From NCBI GenBank assembly GCA_022548915.1, contig JAKZES010000031.1, forward strand, positions 1 through 61,330: DNA of 61,330 nucleotides, written 5' to 3'. The translations under genes and the position numbers were made by a program. This document shows positions 1-8,660 of the stretch, in pieces. The stretch is from Verrucomicrobiaceae bacterium E54. GTDB lineage: Bacteria; Verrucomicrobiota; Verrucomicrobiia; Verrucomicrobiales; Akkermansiaceae. Within the stretch, counting starts at the first letter, position 1. Each line of letters opens with the position of its first letter. The notes below the pieces were generated by a model. The model did not search any database and was not told where the DNA came from. It was given only the letters and a program-made list of their open reading frames with translations.

Positions 1-20
1 CGGGGCTGGAAGCCCCGGCC
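1..20. repeat. Partial REP-like hairpin at window edge
   Basis: The first 20 bases form a GC-rich hairpin: a GGGGCT/AGCCCC stem around a GGA core. It matches one arm of the larger palindromic element at 13799-13872. The other arm would lie outside the window. Confidence 0.4.
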
Positions 21-152
21 ACTCCTCCGGACGTCCGCATGCCAGTATCGAAGTATCTCCCGCTTTTCGGGGGCACTCGGAGGCCTGTTGACTTCACCGA
101 CTGAAATTCGTAGTCGTCTCAAAACCCGGATCGGGCAAGTTTACGAAACGAC

Positions 153-605
153 ATGGACATTCAAGGAACAGTCAGGGACATCCTGAAAGGCAAGGGGGGC
201 GAGGTGTGGACCACGAGCCGGGAAGCCACCGTCTACGAGGCGATCCGCCTGATGGGCGAGAAAAACATCGGTGCGCTGGTGGTGGTCGATGAGGAACAAA
301 AGGTTGTGGGGGTGCTCTCTGAGCGGGACTACAGCCGCAAGGTGGCTCTTCAGGGTCGAACCTCGCGCGATACCAAGGTGGGCGACATTCTCAGCGGCTC
401 ACCCGTCACGGTGGGCACCGGGGAGCCGGTGGCGGGCTGCATGCAACGCATGACCGAAGGCCGCTTCCGCCACTTGCCCGTGGTCGAGGACGAGCGCCTG
501 ATCGGGCTGGTCTCGATGGGGGACCTGGTGCGATGGGTGATGGAATCCCAGCAATCGACCATCGAGCACCTGCAGGGCTACATTTCGGGGAGTTACCCGG
601 GTTGA
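153..605 (+). CDS. Tandem CBS-domain protein
   Basis: A 150-residue protein made almost only of two CBS domains (about residues 15-70 and 77-135), which together form one Bateman module. Typical CBS signatures are visible, such as IGALVVVD, GVLSERDY, RHLPVVED and GLVSMGDL. Such stand-alone modules usually bind adenine nucleotides and act as energy or redox sensors for partner proteins; no partner is evident here. There is no signal peptide or membrane segment, so it is cytosolic. The start is ATG 153. It is followed by about 470 bases without a convincing gene, so it is probably monocistronic. The family is certain; the ligand and partner are unknown. Confidence 0.93.
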   Translation: MDIQGTVRDILKGKGGEVWTTSREATVYEAIRLMGEKNIGALVVVDEEQKVVGVLSERDYSRKVALQGRTSRDTKVGDILSGSPVTVGTGEPVAGCMQRMTEGRFRHLPVVEDERLIGLVSMGDLVRWVMESQQSTIEHLQGYISGSYPG

Positions 606-1079
606 GGCGGCGCTTTCCCCTGCATTGAACGAAGAGACCCGAACGGTCTTGCAGGCCGGGGGACGAGGGGGCTTGGAGCCGGGGACGAAGCGAGGTGCGG
701 CCTGTCGCGAGCCGAAGGGAACTCCGTGTCCCCTTGAGAGACATGGGTCGTCGTTTCGCACCCGCTTGGACCCCAACCCCTCCGTCCCTCGTCCCGGAGG
801 ACCCGAACGATGGGATACTCCGACGAGAGGGGGCGTTCCGGATGCTCGTCGCTGAAAAACAGCGAGGCCGCCGGAGTCCCACTTCCGGCGGCCTCAAGTT
901 TGTCAAGATCCCACACCCATGGGAAATCGACTGTGCTGTTTTACCCTTACATTGAAGCCACTTGCGTGGCGTTCAGGGGAGTAGACCCTTCAGGTATCCA
1001 GACGTTCAAACAATATGGCAATTTTTTATGAATTACCTTCAAATCCTTGTAAAATGAGGGGTTTGCAGCTCTGGAAACT
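606..1079. other. Gene-free intergenic stretch
   Basis: No coding frame here looks like protein; the short open frames are low-complexity Arg/Pro/Gly translations. The left part is GC-rich with several hairpins, including the strong one at 864-895. The right part (about 940-1070) is markedly AT-rich. Confidence 0.5.
864..895 (-). terminator. Rho-independent terminator downstream of pdeM
   Basis: A perfect 11-bp inverted repeat (864-874 with 885-895) with a 10-base loop. Read on the minus strand it is followed by a T-rich stretch (GCTGTTTTTC). It lies about 185 bases past the pdeM stop and could end the helicase-pdeM transcript. It could also act bidirectionally. Confidence 0.55.
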
Positions 1080-1733
1080 TCATGTTTTTGGGGCGGGGAC
1101 CTCGCGCACCTGATCTCGCAGCGGAACGAAAACCCGGTCGTCGGGGCCTCGATGAATCGGATGGGTGCCGGTAAACGAGCCGAACCCCGGAAGGGCGAGG
1201 ATTTGGTTGCTCAGATGGAAACAGGGGAGGCGGGTGCGGCGGCGGGGGCTCTGGGGGAGGCGGACGGAGGGGTGCAGGTGGCCGCAGATGGCCGCTGTGG
1301 GCTGGCTGAGGTCGGCGGGATCGTGGATCAGGGTGACGCCGTCGATTTCCTGCGTTCGCTGGATTTCGAGCGGGAGATCGAGTCTGCGGAGGCCGGCGGA
1401 GCGGTCGTGGTTGCCTTCGATCAGGGTGACGGGGACGCTGGAGGCGTCGAGGAAGCGGTGGATCTGGTCCACGGTGCCTGGCCCGAGTCCCTCGGCCGCA
1501 TGCACGAGGTCGCCGAGGATCAGCAATCGGGCGGCCTCCATCCGGACGACCAGTTCCTGGAGCCTGACGAGATCCGCCCGGGTTTCGCCCTCGGGAATCG
1601 GAATCCCGCGTGCCCGGAAGGTGGCGGACTTTCCCAAATGCAGGTCCGAGACCAGCAGCGTGCGGTGGTCGGGGAGCCACACGGCCAAATTCGGCAGCAG
1701 TTCGAGTTCGAGTTTGGCGAGTCTCAGGTTCAC
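1080..1733 (-). CDS. pdeM: Ligase-associated DNA-damage-response phosphoesterase PdeM
   Basis: A 217-residue calcineurin-like metallophosphoesterase. The family motifs appear in order: SDLHLGK, ILGDLVH, EGNHDR and CGHLHP, which bind two metal ions. It lies 10 bp downstream of an Lhr-like DEXH helicase, and that pairing is diagnostic of the ligase-associated DNA damage response (LADDR) phosphoesterase, predicted to act on DNA ends. In known operons it travels with an ATP-dependent ligase and an Artemis-like exonuclease; neither is in this window. It is cytosolic and was probably translated from the same message as the helicase. The start is ATG 1733. Confidence 0.9.
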   Translation of the reverse strand: MNLRLAKLELELLPNLAVWLPDHRTLLVSDLHLGKSATFRARGIPIPEGETRADLVRLQELVVRMEAARLLILGDLVHAAEGLGPGTVDQIHRFLDASSVPVTLIEGNHDRSAGLRRLDLPLEIQRTQEIDGVTLIHDPADLSQPTAAICGHLHPSVRLPQSPRRRTRLPCFHLSNQILALPGFGSFTGTHPIHRGPDDRVFVPLRDQVREVPAPKT

Positions 1734-1743
1734 GGGTCTGAGC

Positions 1744-4179
1744 TTAGACTGCCATCGCGTCCTCGGAAAGTTGCTCCAGCATCGCTTCGAGCCGGCTGGC
1801 GGCGTCGCCGGCGGGGAGGTGGGCGGAAAGGCGGTCGGCCCACAGCGGGAAGGCCATCGGCGTGAGGCGCTCGGTCTCGATGATGCGGAAGGGCCGGTCC
1901 GCGAGTTCGTCGAGGGTCGCCTTGAGGCGGGTCCATTCGAGCTGGCGCTGGAGGATCTCGCGGCGCGCCTGGTCGAGCAGCAGGTTGGCGGGGTCGTACT
2001 TGGAAAAGACCTCGAACAGCAGAGAGGACGAGACCTGCAGGTCGCGGGTTGGGCGGCGCTTGCCGGGGAAGTCGGGGACCAGCAGGCCGGCGACGCGCGC
2101 CACCTCGCGGAACTGCCGCCGCGCCATTTCGGCGGTGTTCATGCTGGCGAGCAGGTCTTCTACGAGGTTTGTCGTAGTAAGTGCGTCGCGCATCAGGGCT
2201 TCGTCGAGACTCAGACCGCGGCGGGCGATGAGCGAGAAGCCGTAGTCGTTCTGGGTGAGGTCGATCGACTCGCCGATGCGGCTGGAGATCCGGTAGGCGG
2301 CGAGCGCGGCCAGACCCTCGTGGACGAGTCGCCCGGCGAAGGGGTAGAGGAACAGGTGCTCGCCCTCGCGGGTGCGGGTGAACTCGATCACCAGCTCGCG
2401 GGTGCCCGGTATGGCGGACCATTTCCGCTGGATCGCGAGGATCGGCCGCACCGCGCGGTGCTCCGGGGCGGGCGCGGGCCGGCCGTGGAGGCGGGTGGCG
2501 ATGGCCGAGGCGAGTTCGGTGGAAAGCGGCATCTTGCCGCCGTTCCAGACCGGAACCTGGCCGCGGTGCCTGCGGGTCGAGGCGCGGACGGTGGCGGTGA
2601 GCTTGTGAAAGCGGACCAGTTCGAGCTGGCGGCCGCCGAAGATGAAGGCCTGGCCCGGCTTGAGACGGGTGATGAAGCTTTCCTCGACCGTGCCGAGCGT
2701 CTTGCCGGAGGCGAACTTCAGCGCGATGGCGGAGCCGCTGGTGATGGTGCCGATGTTGAGCCGGTGGAGTTGCGCGGCCCGCTTGTCCTCGAAGTGCAGC
2801 ACGCCGTTGCGCAGTGTTGCCTTGCGGTATTGCGGGTAGGCCTTGAGCGCGTCGCCGCCCTCGGTGATGAAGCCGACGACCCAGCGCCATTCCTCGTCGT
2901 CGAGGTCGCGATAGGCGAGGGTGGTGCGGAATTCCCCGAGCAGGTCGGCGGGCCTGTCGGGCTGGCCGAGGACGCAGGTGAGGGTGTGCTGGACGAGAAG
3001 GTCGAGCGGCTTGTGAAGCGGCCGGCGCGACTCGATGTGGCGTGCCTTCCAGGCGTCGCGTGCGGCGGCGAATTCGAGCAACTCGAAGGCATGGGTCGGC
3101 ACCCCGACGATGCGGCTGGTCTGACCCGGTTGGTGGCCGGAGCGCCCGGCGCGCTGGGCGAGGCGGGCGATGCCCTTCGGGCTGCCGACCTGGATGACCT
3201 GGTCGACCGGCGAGAAATCGACCCCGAGATCGAGCGAGGAGGTGCAGACGACGCAGCGCAGCGATCCGTCCTTGAGGCCGGCCTCGACGCTCGCCCGTTC
3301 CTTTTTCGCCAGCGAGCCGTGGTGCATGGCGATGGAATCGGCGAGCTTCGGGAGGGCCTCCTTGAGCTCCTGGAACCAGATCTCCGTCTGCGAACGGGTG
3401 TTGGTGAAGAGCAGGGTCGAGGCGGCGGCTTCGACCCGCCGGGCGACGGCGCCCACCATGCGTGTGCCGAGATGGCCGGCCCACGGGAAGCGGTCGATCT
3501 CGTCGGGGATCAGCGTCTCGATCTCGAGCGGTTTGGTGGCCTTGGCGGAAACGGTGATCGCGTGGGGATGTTCGGGCCCGATCAGGGCGTCGCGGGCTTC
3601 GTCGAGGTTGCCGAGGGTGGCGGAAAGCCCCCAGATCTGGATTTCGGGACACCAGCGCCGCAGGCGGGCGAGAGCCAACTCGGTCTGCACGCCGCGCTTG
3701 GTGCCAAGCAGTTCGTGCCATTCGTCGACGATGACCGTTTGCAGGTGCTTCAGCTTTTCCCGGAAGTCCGGGTAGGTCAGCATCAGCGACAGACTCTCGG
3801 GCGTGGTGACGAGGCCGAAGGGCAGTCGCTCACGAAGCTTGGCCCGACGGTAGGACGAAGTGTCGCCGGTTCGTGCCTCGACTTCCCAGGCGGGTGCGAG
3901 GGTTTTGATCGGTTCCCGCAGGGACATCAGGGTGTCGGCGGCCAGGGCGCGCAGGGGCGTGATCCAGAGAACGGAGCAGGGTGCGGGCTTGTCGGCGGGG
4001 TGACGGTCGAGCGCCGCGGCGACCGGGCCGAGCCAGGCGGCGAGGGTCTTGCCGAAGCCGGTGGGGGCGTGGAGCAGCCCGGACCTGCCCTCGGCGTGGG
4101 CTTTCCAGAGTTGCTTCTGGAAGGGAAGTGGCTCGCCCTTCTCGCGATGGAGCCATTCGAGTAGCGGAGGGCGGAGCAT
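1744..4179 (-). CDS. Ligase-associated DEXH-box DNA helicase (Lhr family)
   Basis: An 811-residue SF2 helicase. Motif I is APTGFGKT near the N-terminus, motif II is VDEWHE, motif III is LSATLGN and motif VI is QRAGRSGHQ, followed by the winged-helix and Lhr C-terminal region. In LADDR systems this ATPase works with PdeM, an exonuclease and an ATP-dependent ligase in DNA repair. The frame is open up to a TTG at 4200, but I choose ATG 4179: the upstream codons lie inside a palindromic repeat (4188-4206), and the family sequence begins at the PPLLEWL region. The gene is immediately upstream of pdeM in the same operon. Exonuclease and ligase partners are missing locally. Confidence 0.9.
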   Translation of the reverse strand: MLRPPLLEWLHREKGEPLPFQKQLWKAHAEGRSGLLHAPTGFGKTLAAWLGPVAAALDRHPADKPAPCSVLWITPLRALAADTLMSLREPIKTLAPAWEVEARTGDTSSYRRAKLRERLPFGLVTTPESLSLMLTYPDFREKLKHLQTVIVDEWHELLGTKRGVQTELALARLRRWCPEIQIWGLSATLGNLDEARDALIGPEHPHAITVSAKATKPLEIETLIPDEIDRFPWAGHLGTRMVGAVARRVEAAASTLLFTNTRSQTEIWFQELKEALPKLADSIAMHHGSLAKKERASVEAGLKDGSLRCVVCTSSLDLGVDFSPVDQVIQVGSPKGIARLAQRAGRSGHQPGQTSRIVGVPTHAFELLEFAAARDAWKARHIESRRPLHKPLDLLVQHTLTCVLGQPDRPADLLGEFRTTLAYRDLDDEEWRWVVGFITEGGDALKAYPQYRKATLRNGVLHFEDKRAAQLHRLNIGTITSGSAIALKFASGKTLGTVEESFITRLKPGQAFIFGGRQLELVRFHKLTATVRASTRRHRGQVPVWNGGKMPLSTELASAIATRLHGRPAPAPEHRAVRPILAIQRKWSAIPGTRELVIEFTRTREGEHLFLYPFAGRLVHEGLAALAAYRISSRIGESIDLTQNDYGFSLIARRGLSLDEALMRDALTTTNLVEDLLASMNTAEMARRQFREVARVAGLLVPDFPGKRRPTRDLQVSSSLLFEVFSKYDPANLLLDQARREILQRQLEWTRLKATLDELADRPFRIIETERLTPMAFPLWADRLSAHLPAGDAASRLEAMLEQLSEDAMAV

Positions 4180-4185
4180 GGGAGG

Positions 4186-4382
4186 AGTGGCGCTTTCCAA
4201 GCGCCATGACGGGGCGAGGCGGCTTTCAGCCGCGGGATGAGGTTAGGGTCAACCAATGCGGGTGGAGATGCTGGTCAAGGCCGGCTGATCATTTTCGGGA
4301 ATCGGCCTTCTTGGGAAAGGCGGAGCTTGCCCCGCGATCCGGAGATCGCCCGGCCCCGTTATGCCGCTTGGAAAGCGCCACT
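4186..4382. repeat. BIME-like palindromic intergenic element
   Basis: The space between murI and the helicase is framed by two arms in inverted orientation (4186-4206 and 4363-4382) that match over about 18 bases. Inside are further hairpins, for example 4188-4206 (8-bp stem, TCC loop) and 4219-4233 (GCGGCT/AGCCGC stem, TTC loop). The CTTTCCAAG/CTTTCAG cores resemble the other palindromes in this window. Confidence 0.5.
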
Positions 4383-4384
4383 CC

Positions 4385-5182
4385 CTACAGCGTCGCGCGG
4401 CGGATCTTGCCGGGCGGGTGGTTGAGGAAGCGGCGGGCGAGCATCTCGAACTGCTCGCTGAGGTCGGTGAGGTGGATCTGCAGGGTGCCGGGGTCCGTGG
4501 AATCATTCAGCAGGTCGAGCCGTGAGAGTTCCTCGCTCAGGTGAATGGCACAGGTGCTGGCGGAATCGACGAGCCGGATCTCATCCGGTAGGAAGCTGCG
4601 CAGCACCGGCATCAGCAGCGGGTAGTGGGTGCAGGCGAGCAGCAGCGCGTCGATGCCCTTGTCGACCATCGGGTCGAGATAGGTGTGCAGCGCGGCCTCG
4701 GTGGCGGGGTGCTCGAGCCAGTCCTCCTCGATGAGCGGAACCAGCAGCGGGGCGGCCTGGGCGTGGAGGATCAGGCCGGTGCGGCGTTGGGCCAGCGCGT
4801 GCTGGTAGGCATGCGAGCGGATGGTGCCGCGGGTGGCGATGATGCCGACCCGCTCGGTGTCGGGATCGGCGAGGGTGGCCTCCACCCCCGGGCCGATGAC
4901 GCCGAGGATGGGCAGGTCGAACTCCTCGCGGAGGGCCGGCAAGGCGTGGGCGGTGGCGGTGTTGCAGGCGATGACGATCGCCTTCACACCGTGGTCCATG
5001 AGGAAGCGCACGTCCTGGGCGGCGAACTCGCGGATCGTCTCCGGGCTCTTCGATCCGTAGGGCACGCGGGCGGTGTCGCCGAGGTAGACGATGTCCTCGT
5101 GCGGGAGCAAATGCTGGGCCGCGCGGACGACGGTGAGACCACCGACGCCGGAATCAAAGAAGCCCAAAGGCGCACTGCGCAT
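4385..5182 (-). CDS. murI: Glutamate racemase
   Basis: A 265-residue Asp/Glu racemase that converts L- to D-glutamate for peptidoglycan synthesis, in the cytosol. The N-terminus has the family signature FFDSGVGGLTV. The two catalytic cysteines lie in IACNTATA and LLACTHYPLL, and a YLGDTARVPYG segment is also typical. The length matches the family. The start is ATG 5182. It stands alone between two palindromic repeat regions, with no cell-wall gene next to it. Confidence 0.95.
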   Translation of the reverse strand: MRSAPLGFFDSGVGGLTVVRAAQHLLPHEDIVYLGDTARVPYGSKSPETIREFAAQDVRFLMDHGVKAIVIACNTATAHALPALREEFDLPILGVIGPGVEATLADPDTERVGIIATRGTIRSHAYQHALAQRRTGLILHAQAAPLLVPLIEEDWLEHPATEAALHTYLDPMVDKGIDALLLACTHYPLLMPVLRSFLPDEIRLVDSASTCAIHLSEELSRLDLLNDSTDPGTLQIHLTDLSEQFEMLARRFLNHPPGKIRRATL

Positions 5183-5225
5183 GGCGGGAGAGTCGGGGGA
5201 GGCGGCGCAGGTGGCGAGTGAAAAT

Positions 5226-5290
5226 GGACCGCGAGCTTCAGCTCGCCCCGGAGCCCGAGCGATTCAGATGCGAGCTGAAGCTCGCGGTCC
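5226..5290. repeat. Perfect 20-bp inverted repeat (REP-like)
   Basis: Positions 5226-5245 and 5271-5290 are exact reverse complements, separated by 25 bases. Each arm is itself a small hairpin (GCGAGC/GCTCGC stem with a TTCA-type loop), giving a nested cruciform. It lies between a small membrane-protein gene and murI, and could stop read-through or be a mobile REP-type element. Confidence 0.6.
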
Positions 5291-5292
5291 GC

Positions 5293-5745
5293 TCAGGCGT
5301 CCGGCTCGGAGAACTTCTTCAGCTCCCGTCGCTCGGCGCGGACCATGCGGGTGATCCAGAAGATGGCCCAGAGGACGGGGAGGGGCCAGAGGGGGAGGAA
5401 GAAGGCTGGGTCTGCTCCAAGTTCGGGAGGGAACGAAATGTGCCCGGGCAGCCAGCGATACCGTGGACGTTGATAGCGGGCCGCGAAGTCGAACTGGGTT
5501 CTGCTATCATCGATGATGGTAGCTTCCCGCCAGTAGATGATGCCTCCCTCATGGGTGGCGATTCCATGGGCTGTGGTGATTTGCCAGATCCCAATCTTGA
5601 GGTTGGATTCTGCCGGGAGGGCAATCGTGGCCCGAAACACGCAGAATCCAAATGTGGCGGTGGTTCCGATCAATAAGAGAAGCACCCCCGCCCCCACCCA
5701 GAACCGCCGGGTGCGGTGGATCCAGAGCTTGGGTCGTTGGGCCAT
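5293..5745 (-). CDS. Small two-helix membrane protein, unknown function
   Basis: A 150-residue protein with an N-terminal membrane helix (about residues 15-38, GVLLLLIGTTATFGF) and a second one near the C-terminus (about 115-132, LPLWPLPVLWAIFWI). About 75 residues lie between them, probably outside the membrane on one side. The C-terminal tail is basic then acidic (RAERRELKKFSEPD). I recognise no family. The start is ATG 5745. The downstream neighbour on the same strand is murI, separated by the 65-bp inverted repeat. Confidence 0.6.
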   Translation of the reverse strand: MAQRPKLWIHRTRRFWVGAGVLLLLIGTTATFGFCVFRATIALPAESNLKIGIWQITTAHGIATHEGGIIYWREATIIDDSRTQFDFAARYQRPRYRWLPGHISFPPELGADPAFFLPLWPLPVLWAIFWITRMVRAERRELKKFSEPDA

Positions 5746-5802
5746 CAGCTTGGCAGAGGCGGACAGGCACCGACGGGTCGGGCGAACGAGTGTCCGCCCT
5801 CC

Positions 5803-6864
5803 TTATCCGCGTCGCTCGCGCACGGCTGTGGCGAACTTGTCGAGGACCTCGACGGTGTCGTCCCAGCCGATGCAGGCGTCGGTGACGGACTGGCCGCGGG
5901 TCAGCTTCGACAGGTCGGGGTCGAGCTTCTGGTTTCCCTCGACGAGGTTCGACTCGATCATGACCGCCGCCACGGCCTTCGAGCCGTCGGCGATCTGCTT
6001 GCAGAGGTTGGCGGCGACCAGCGGCTGGTTGCGGAAGTCCTTGAGCGAGTTGGCGTGCGAGCAGTCGATCATGACGTAGGGCGGCAGGGCCTGCTCTTCG
6101 AGCATGGAAACCGCTTCGGCCACATTCTTGGCCTCGTAGTTGGTGGCATTCTTGCCGCCGCGCAGGATGAGGTGGCAGCAGTCGTTGCCGGTGGTCGAGA
6201 CGATGGCCGCGACGGCCTGCTTGGTGACCGAAAGAAAATGGTGCGGACGCGAGGCCGACTGGATCGCGTCGAGCGCGATCTGGATCGAGCCGCCGGTACC
6301 GTTCTTGAAGCCGACCGGCATCGAAAGGCCGCTGGCGAGCTCGCGGTGGACCTGGCTTTCGGTGGTGCGGGCGCCGATGGCACCCCAGGCGATCAGGTCG
6401 GCGATGAACTGCGGCGAAATCGTGTCGAGGAACTCGGTGCCGGCCGGCACCCCCATCCGCGCCAGCTCAAGCAGCAGGCCGCGCGCGACCTTGAGGCCCT
6501 CGTTGATGTCGAAGGACCCGTCGAGCTTCGGATCGTTGATCAGGCCCTTCCAGCCGACCGTGGTGCGCGGCTTCTCGAAATACACCCGCATGATGATGCA
6601 CAGGTCGTCCCGGTGTTTCTCGATCAGGGGCACCAGTTTCCTCGCGTAGTCGATGGCCGCCTCGGGATCGTGGATGGAGCAGGGACCGACGACGACCAGC
6701 AACCGATCGTCCTCGCCCTTGAGGATGGCGGCGGATTCGTCGCGCGCGGTGGCGACCAGCTCCGAGACCTCTTCGGTCACGGGCTGGAAATAGTTCAGGA
6801 CCGCCGGGGAAATCAGGGGTTTGAGGCCGGAGATGCGGAGGTCGTCGGTGCGTTCCTGGGTCAC
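5803..6864 (-). CDS. aroG: 3-deoxy-7-phosphoheptulonate (DAHP) synthase, class I
   Basis: A 353-residue type I DAHP synthase. It condenses phosphoenolpyruvate and erythrose 4-phosphate as the first step of the shikimate pathway. Signatures seen are VVGPCSIHDPEAA, MRVYFEKPRTTVGWKG, GARTTESQVHRELASG, GFKNGTGG, LRGGKNATNY, IDCSHANS and, near the C-terminus, ESNLVEGNQ. These match the AroF/G/H group, which is usually feedback-inhibited by aromatic amino acids. Which one inhibits this enzyme cannot be told from sequence here. The start is GTG 6864. It appears monocistronic. The symbol is by family, not strict orthology. Confidence 0.93.
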   Translation of the reverse strand: MTQERTDDLRISGLKPLISPAVLNYFQPVTEEVSELVATARDESAAILKGEDDRLLVVVGPCSIHDPEAAIDYARKLVPLIEKHRDDLCIIMRVYFEKPRTTVGWKGLINDPKLDGSFDINEGLKVARGLLLELARMGVPAGTEFLDTISPQFIADLIAWGAIGARTTESQVHRELASGLSMPVGFKNGTGGSIQIALDAIQSASRPHHFLSVTKQAVAAIVSTTGNDCCHLILRGGKNATNYEAKNVAEAVSMLEEQALPPYVMIDCSHANSLKDFRNQPLVAANLCKQIADGSKAVAAVMIESNLVEGNQKLDPDLSKLTRGQSVTDACIGWDDTVEVLDKFATAVRERRG

Positions 6865-6930
6865 GGCGCGAGGAAAGGGGAGCGGGCCGGATGGAGCAAG
6901 CCGGGAGTGGAATGACGAAGGCCAAATGCC

Positions 6931-6958
6931 AAATCTGAAATCTGAAATCTGAAATCTC
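6931..6958. repeat. Heptamer tandem repeat
   Basis: Three exact copies of AAATCTG and a fourth ending in C run directly into the stop codon of the RNA methyltransferase gene. It is a short tandem repeat, probably a slippage product, with no known role. Confidence 0.6.
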
Positions 6959-8211
6959 TACCGGGTGAGGGTCATCACGCACTCGAGGTGGCGGGTGTGC
7001 GGGAAGAGGTCGAAGGGCTGGATGGTTTCGGGCCGGTAGCCGGCATCCCGCAGGCGGGCCAGGTCGCGGACCTGGGTGGCGGGGTTGCAGGAGACGTAGA
7101 CCAGCCGCGACGGCGCGAATTGTGCGAGCTGGTCGAGGAAGTCCTCCGAGCAGCCCTTTCGCGGGGGGTCGATGACCATCGCGGTGGCGGCGGGGTCGAA
7201 ATCGATGTCGGCGAAGATCGCCTCGGCCGAGGCGGCGAGGAAGGTGGCGTTGGTGATGCCGTTGGTCTCGGCATTGCGGCGAGCCCAGTCGGCCGAGGTT
7301 TCGCTGACCTCGACCCCGGCGACCCGCTCGAAGTGCTTCGCCAGCGAAAGGGCGAAGAGGCCGGAGCCGCAGTAGGCGTCGACCAGAAAGCGCACGCCTT
7401 CCGCGGCCGCCTCGCGGGCGACGTGCCCGGTGAAGTCGGGGAGGATGAAGGGGTTGTTCTGGAAGAAGTCGCCGGCCAGGAAATCGAGCGACAGCTCACC
7501 GACGTGTTCGGTGACGACGGCATTCGGGTTGGTTTCGACCCGCCCCTCGCTGGCCCGGAGCAGCAACGTGGCGCCACGGCGGTAGCTCGATGCGTTGCGC
7601 CGGGCACGGTCGCGGACTTCCGGCAGGGCGGCATTGATCTCGTTCATCGCGATCGGACACTTCGGGACGTCGATCTGGCCCGAACGCCGGGCATTGGGAA
7701 GGAACCCGATCGCATCGATCCTGCCGTTCTTCGGCTTGGCGAAGTGGGGGGTGATCTTCGACCGGTAGCCCCACAGTTTTGGCGACGGGTGGCAGGGTTC
7801 GACCGGATGCTCGATGCCCGCCATGTGGCGCATCAGTTCCTCGACCTGGCGGGTCTTCCAATCGAGCTGCCGGTCGTAGGCGAGGTGCTGGTACTGGCAG
7901 CCGCCGCATTCGCCGAACAGCGGGCAGCCCGGTTCGGCTCGGTCGGGCGAAGGCTCGAGCACTTCGAGGAGGTCGGCCCGCGAGTGGTTCTTGTCGTTGC
8001 GGAAAATGCGCGCCCGGACCTTCTCGCCGGGCAGGGTGAAGGGCACGAAGACGACCCATCCCTCCCCGGCATTTTCCGTGGCTCCGGGAGCGGGTGGCAC
8101 CTCGACCCGGGCGATGCCGTCACCGAGGTTGCTCAGGGACTCGATGGTGAGGTCCAGTTCGTGGTGGTAATCGAAGGGATACGCACGGAACTTCTTCGGC
8201 GGGCGAGGCAT
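6958..8211 (-). CDS. RlmD/TrmA-family RNA (uracil-C5) methyltransferase
   Basis: A 417-residue SAM-dependent methyltransferase with an N-terminal TRAM-like domain, a four-cysteine cluster motif (CPLFGECGGC) that would bind [4Fe-4S] as in RlmD, and a Rossmann domain. The catalytic region is VIDPPRKG followed by YVSCNPAT. It probably makes 5-methyluridine in 23S rRNA, with tRNA as the alternative substrate. The frame extends to 8442, but the extra N-terminus is low-complexity Arg/Pro. I place the start at ATG 8211, giving MPRPPKKFRAYPFD. Confidence 0.88.
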   Translation of the reverse strand: MPRPPKKFRAYPFDYHHELDLTIESLSNLGDGIARVEVPPAPGATENAGEGWVVFVPFTLPGEKVRARIFRNDKNHSRADLLEVLEPSPDRAEPGCPLFGECGGCQYQHLAYDRQLDWKTRQVEELMRHMAGIEHPVEPCHPSPKLWGYRSKITPHFAKPKNGRIDAIGFLPNARRSGQIDVPKCPIAMNEINAALPEVRDRARRNASSYRRGATLLLRASEGRVETNPNAVVTEHVGELSLDFLAGDFFQNNPFILPDFTGHVAREAAAEGVRFLVDAYCGSGLFALSLAKHFERVAGVEVSETSADWARRNAETNGITNATFLAASAEAIFADIDFDPAATAMVIDPPRKGCSEDFLDQLAQFAPSRLVYVSCNPATQVRDLARLRDAGYRPETIQPFDLFPHTRHLECVMTLTR

Positions 8212-8291
8212 GGGCGGAGCTTTCGGGCTTTTGGCGGGCGAGGCAAGAGCGGCGACTTGATCAGGCTGCGAGGGTGTGCGAGGCTTATTGG

Positions 8292-8660
8292 ATGAAATGG
8301 GTGGTGGGCATGATTTTCGCGAGTCTCCCTCTCCTCGCCGCAGAGGAAATCGAGGGTGAGGTCTGGTATGACGCCGAGGGCGAGGTTGTCTTTGTCGAGG
8401 GTCCGGCGGCGGAGTCATCCACGCGGCCCTTCGTGCCGGCATGGGAGCGCCGGGCCAGGGACCAGGGCGAGGGCCGTTTCGAGTTCCGCTATGATCACCG
8501 CTACCGCCAGCGGCGCAGCTGGTATGGCAGCCACGGGTGGTATGGCGGGTGGTATGGCTACCCGGGCTGGAGTGTCTGCCGACCTGCCTATCCCACGCCG
8601 TATCGGCCGGGCTTTTCGATCCACTACCCCAAGTGGGGCGCGTCGGTCATCATTCGCTGA
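8292..8660 (+). CDS. Small secreted Tyr/Gly/Trp-rich protein
   Basis: A 122-residue protein with a clear signal peptide (MKWVVGMIFASLPLLAAEE). The mature part starts acidic, then has a Gly/Tyr/Trp-rich segment (WYGSHGWYGGWYGYPGW) and a Pro/Tyr-rich tail. It resembles small surface or outer-membrane proteins, but no family is recognised. I chose ATG 8292 over an upstream ATG at 8274 because only the former begins with the signal sequence. Its 3' end overlaps the convergent lipoprotein gene by 11 bases. Confidence 0.6.
   Translation: MKWVVGMIFASLPLLAAEEIEGEVWYDAEGEVVFVEGPAAESSTRPFVPAWERRARDQGEGRFEFRYDHRYRQRRSWYGSHGWYGGWYGYPGWSVCRPAYPTPYRPGFSIHYPKWGASVIIR

Noticed and set aside
606-1079. Several 70-100 codon frames on both strands
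   Set aside because: All are Arg/Pro/Gly-rich, overlap each other and show no motif; no ribosome binding site supports them.
1165-4164. A 999-codon open frame on the plus strand
   Set aside because: It is antisense to the helicase and pdeM; its translation is low-complexity Arg/Gly/Val with no family motif, caused by GC-rich third codon positions.
6931-6958. Possible CRISPR-like repeats
   Set aside because: The heptamers are directly adjacent without spacers. No CRISPR array or cas gene is seen anywhere in the window.
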